A stretch of 64,000 nucleotides of DNA from JANQPX01 sp050633905. Its GTDB lineage: Bacteria; Pseudomonadota; Alphaproteobacteria; Geminicoccales; Geminicoccaceae. Made by a program: the position numbers and the translations under genes. Under the pieces are notes generated by a model. It saw nothing but the letters and a program-made list of their open reading frames with translations, did not search any database and was not told the DNA's origin. The DNA is taken from contig JBOEHJ010000084.1 of the NCBI GenBank assembly GCA_050633905.1, forward strand, positions 1-64,000. Reading direction: 5' to 3'. The first letter of the stretch is position 1; each line of letters opens with the position of its first letter. This document shows, in pieces, positions 61,066 through 64,000 of this stretch.

Positions 61066-61566
61066 ATGATGTTGGATCACCTTCGCCGGATGGCGCTCTA
61101 TAATCGCTGGGCCAATCGACGACTTTACGATGCGTGTAGCCTGCTTGCCGAGAAGGCCTATCATCAGCCGCGAAAAATGTTCTTCGGCTCCATTCATGGA
61201 ACCCTCAATCACATCCTGGTCGGGGATCGGCTCTGGCTTTCGCGGATCGAGCAGCGGCCGACACCGGCATTGAGCCTCGATCACGAACTTCATCGCGATC
61301 TCGACACGCTCAGCCAGGCGCGCCAGGCAGAAGACGAGCAGATGATCGAGATCACCAAACGCTATGATGAGGGTGATCTCAACGCGACCCTGCAGTATCG
61401 AACCGTGGTCAATCCTGCTGAAATCAGCACACCGCTTCATCTCTGCTGGCTGCATCTCTTCAATCACCAGACCCATCACCGCGGCCAAATCCACGATCAG
61501 CTGAGCCAGACCGAGGTGGCACCGCCGTCTCTGGATCTTATTTTCTACTTACGCGACGTCGGGTGA
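61066..61566 (+). CDS. DinB family protein
   Basis: Four-helix-bundle metal-binding protein of 166 residues, damage-inducible DinB/YfiT fold. The His ligands are in TLNHILVGDRLWLSRIE and NHQTHHRGQIHDQL; the first helix is HLRRMALYNRWANRRLYDAC. Family members act as thiol-dependent transferases or isomerases, but most are uncharacterised. ATG at 61066 has GGGAG 10 bases upstream; the neighbouring hairpin touches that site. The GNAT gene starts six bases after its stop. Confidence 0.88.
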   Translation: MMLDHLRRMALYNRWANRRLYDACSLLAEKAYHQPRKMFFGSIHGTLNHILVGDRLWLSRIEQRPTPALSLDHELHRDLDTLSQARQAEDEQMIEITKRYDEGDLNATLQYRTVVNPAEISTPLHLCWLHLFNHQTHHRGQIHDQLSQTEVAPPSLDLIFYLRDVG

Positions 61567-61572
61567 TCCATT

Positions 61573-62061
61573 GTGAAAAATTGTTTTTTGGATGACATTT
61601 CGATTGTCCAGGCGACAACGTCTGGTGACATCGAAGCGGCTCGCCGCCTGTTCCTCGCCTATGCGACCTGGCTGAACGTTGACCTTTGTTTTCAAGATTT
61701 CGAGGCTGAGCTCGCAGGCTTGCCGGGCGCTTACGCCCCTCCCCAAGGCAGGCTGCTCCTGGCCAAGGCAGAAGATGATGTCGCGGGCTGCGTCGGTCTT
61801 CGCCCGCTGCAAGACGGCCTCTGCGAAATGAAACGTCTTTGGGTCGAGCCGGGCTTTGCCGGGCATGGCGTCGGACGGCGCCTAGCTGAGGCCATCGTCG
61901 AGGCGGGACGCAACCTCGGCTACAGCACCATGCGCCTCGATACCATGCCCAAACGCCTGAAAGCCGCCGGCCATCTCTACGAAACACTCGGCTTCAAGGA
62001 GATCCCGGACTATTACCATAACCCGCTGGACGGCGTGGTGATGTTCGAGCTCAAACTATGA
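61573..62061 (+). CDS. GNAT family N-acetyltransferase
   Basis: Acyltransferase of 162 residues. The acetyl-CoA pyrophosphate loop is VEPGFAGHGVGRRLAEAIVE (Q/RxxGxG/A equivalent), preceded by the beta-4 strand LCEMKRLWV. C-terminal features are LGYSTMRLDTMPKRLKAAGH and LYETLGFKEIPDYYHNPLDG. The acceptor substrate is unknown. The start is GTG at 61573, six bases after the DinB stop, so it is likely in the same transcript. Confidence 0.87.
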   Translation: MKNCFLDDISIVQATTSGDIEAARRLFLAYATWLNVDLCFQDFEAELAGLPGAYAPPQGRLLLAKAEDDVAGCVGLRPLQDGLCEMKRLWVEPGFAGHGVGRRLAEAIVEAGRNLGYSTMRLDTMPKRLKAAGHLYETLGFKEIPDYYHNPLDGVVMFELKL

Positions 62062-62092
62062 ACGGATCATATCGGCGGGCCGCGCGTCCCAG

Positions 62093-63781
<1,689 letters not shown>

Positions 63782-63951
63782 CTTCCTTCAAACGGCGTGC
63801 GGATGTCACGTTGCGTGCGATATCGCACTGAGCGACCAACATCCCGACATACCGTCATGCCTGATTAATCAGTTGACGTCATTTTATGAGGGTTATCGTG
63901 TTCTGGCCGCAGACCTAGCAAGATTGGGCCGATCGCAAAAGGGGGAATGCT

Positions 63952-64000
63952 GTGAGCTACAGGCAACTTCACCGGCTACACCCCGCAAAGGTTCAGTCCC
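63952..64000 (+). CDS. Possible CDS start running off the window
   Basis: GTG at 63952 follows AGGGGGAAT and opens a frame (SYRQLHRLHPAKVQS) to the window edge without a stop. Only 16 codons are visible, so this is weak. The rest of 63782-64000 shows no gene; it should contain the ettA promoter. Confidence 0.25.
   Translation, partial: MSYRQLHRLHPAKVQS

Overview
The window reads as chromosomal DNA of an alphaproteobacterium. The strongest marker is a circularly permuted, two-piece ssrA (tmRNA) gene next to an SspB-alpha adaptor gene. Other gene families point the same way: divergent priA/xerC, an AsmA giant, fumC-sspB linkage, GcvA-like LysR with DUF1127, a liu/mcc leucine cluster and class 1b SpeD. 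The genus cannot be named from sequence alone. The sequence is a draft: two N gaps (22822-22823 and 50442-50453) are present, and the first breaks a reading frame.

Layout. 1-1059: mobile-element debris (a transposase 3' end and a decayed integrase) and tRNA-Lys(CUU). 1060-5888: leucine/isovalerate catabolism (ivd, mccB, mccA). 5913-9513: DsbA-like protein, M48/TPR periplasmic protease and an aminotransferase. 9700-11301: an orphan Tat-exported peptide-type binding protein. 11470-17941: priA, xerC and an AsmA protein. 17980-21594: DUF952, fumC, sspB, ssrA and a CBS protein. 21704-24470: a DUF533 protein and an IlvD/Edd sugar-acid dehydratase. 24471-28874: an accessory-looking stretch with a di-heme oxidoreductase, a GMC-oxidoreductase remnant, one unknown protein and AT-rich spacers. 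28875-37604: GMC oxidoreductase, aldo/keto reductase, sulfotransferase and a complete polyamine-type ABC importer. 37823-45904: a PPOX flavoprotein, two poorly known proteins, an acid-sugar block (otnC-otnK, denD), HlyU-like/AlkB, dgoK-dgoA and a small membrane protein. 46158-51929: sulfurtransferase, a second DUF533 protein, an RraA-like protein, a methyltransferase, a CueR-like regulator, and a truncated hemoglobin followed by a class III nucleotide cyclase. 52476-60226: BCCT transporter, beta-CASP hydrolase with a LOG protein, speD, an EamA transporter and a LysR regulator. 60313-63781: DUF1127, DinB, GNAT and EttA.

Functional themes are catabolism of organic and sugar acids (leucine to 3-methylglutaconyl-CoA; D-erythronate via DenD/OtnK/OtnC; 2-keto-3-deoxygalactonate via DgoK/DgoA; an arabonate-type dehydratase), uptake of amines and osmolytes (Pot-type ABC, BCCT, GMC oxidoreductase) and proteostasis (ssrA with sspB).

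The least expected structure is a dispersed element of about 70-90 bases. It begins at a CTAG (once CTAA) that supplies the stop codon of the preceding gene. An imperfect dyad GTGGCATGRCCAC then TCATTGG follow, and most copies share a diverged tail. I count seven headed copies and one tail-only copy, always in the same orientation relative to the gene they follow, plus one weaker match.
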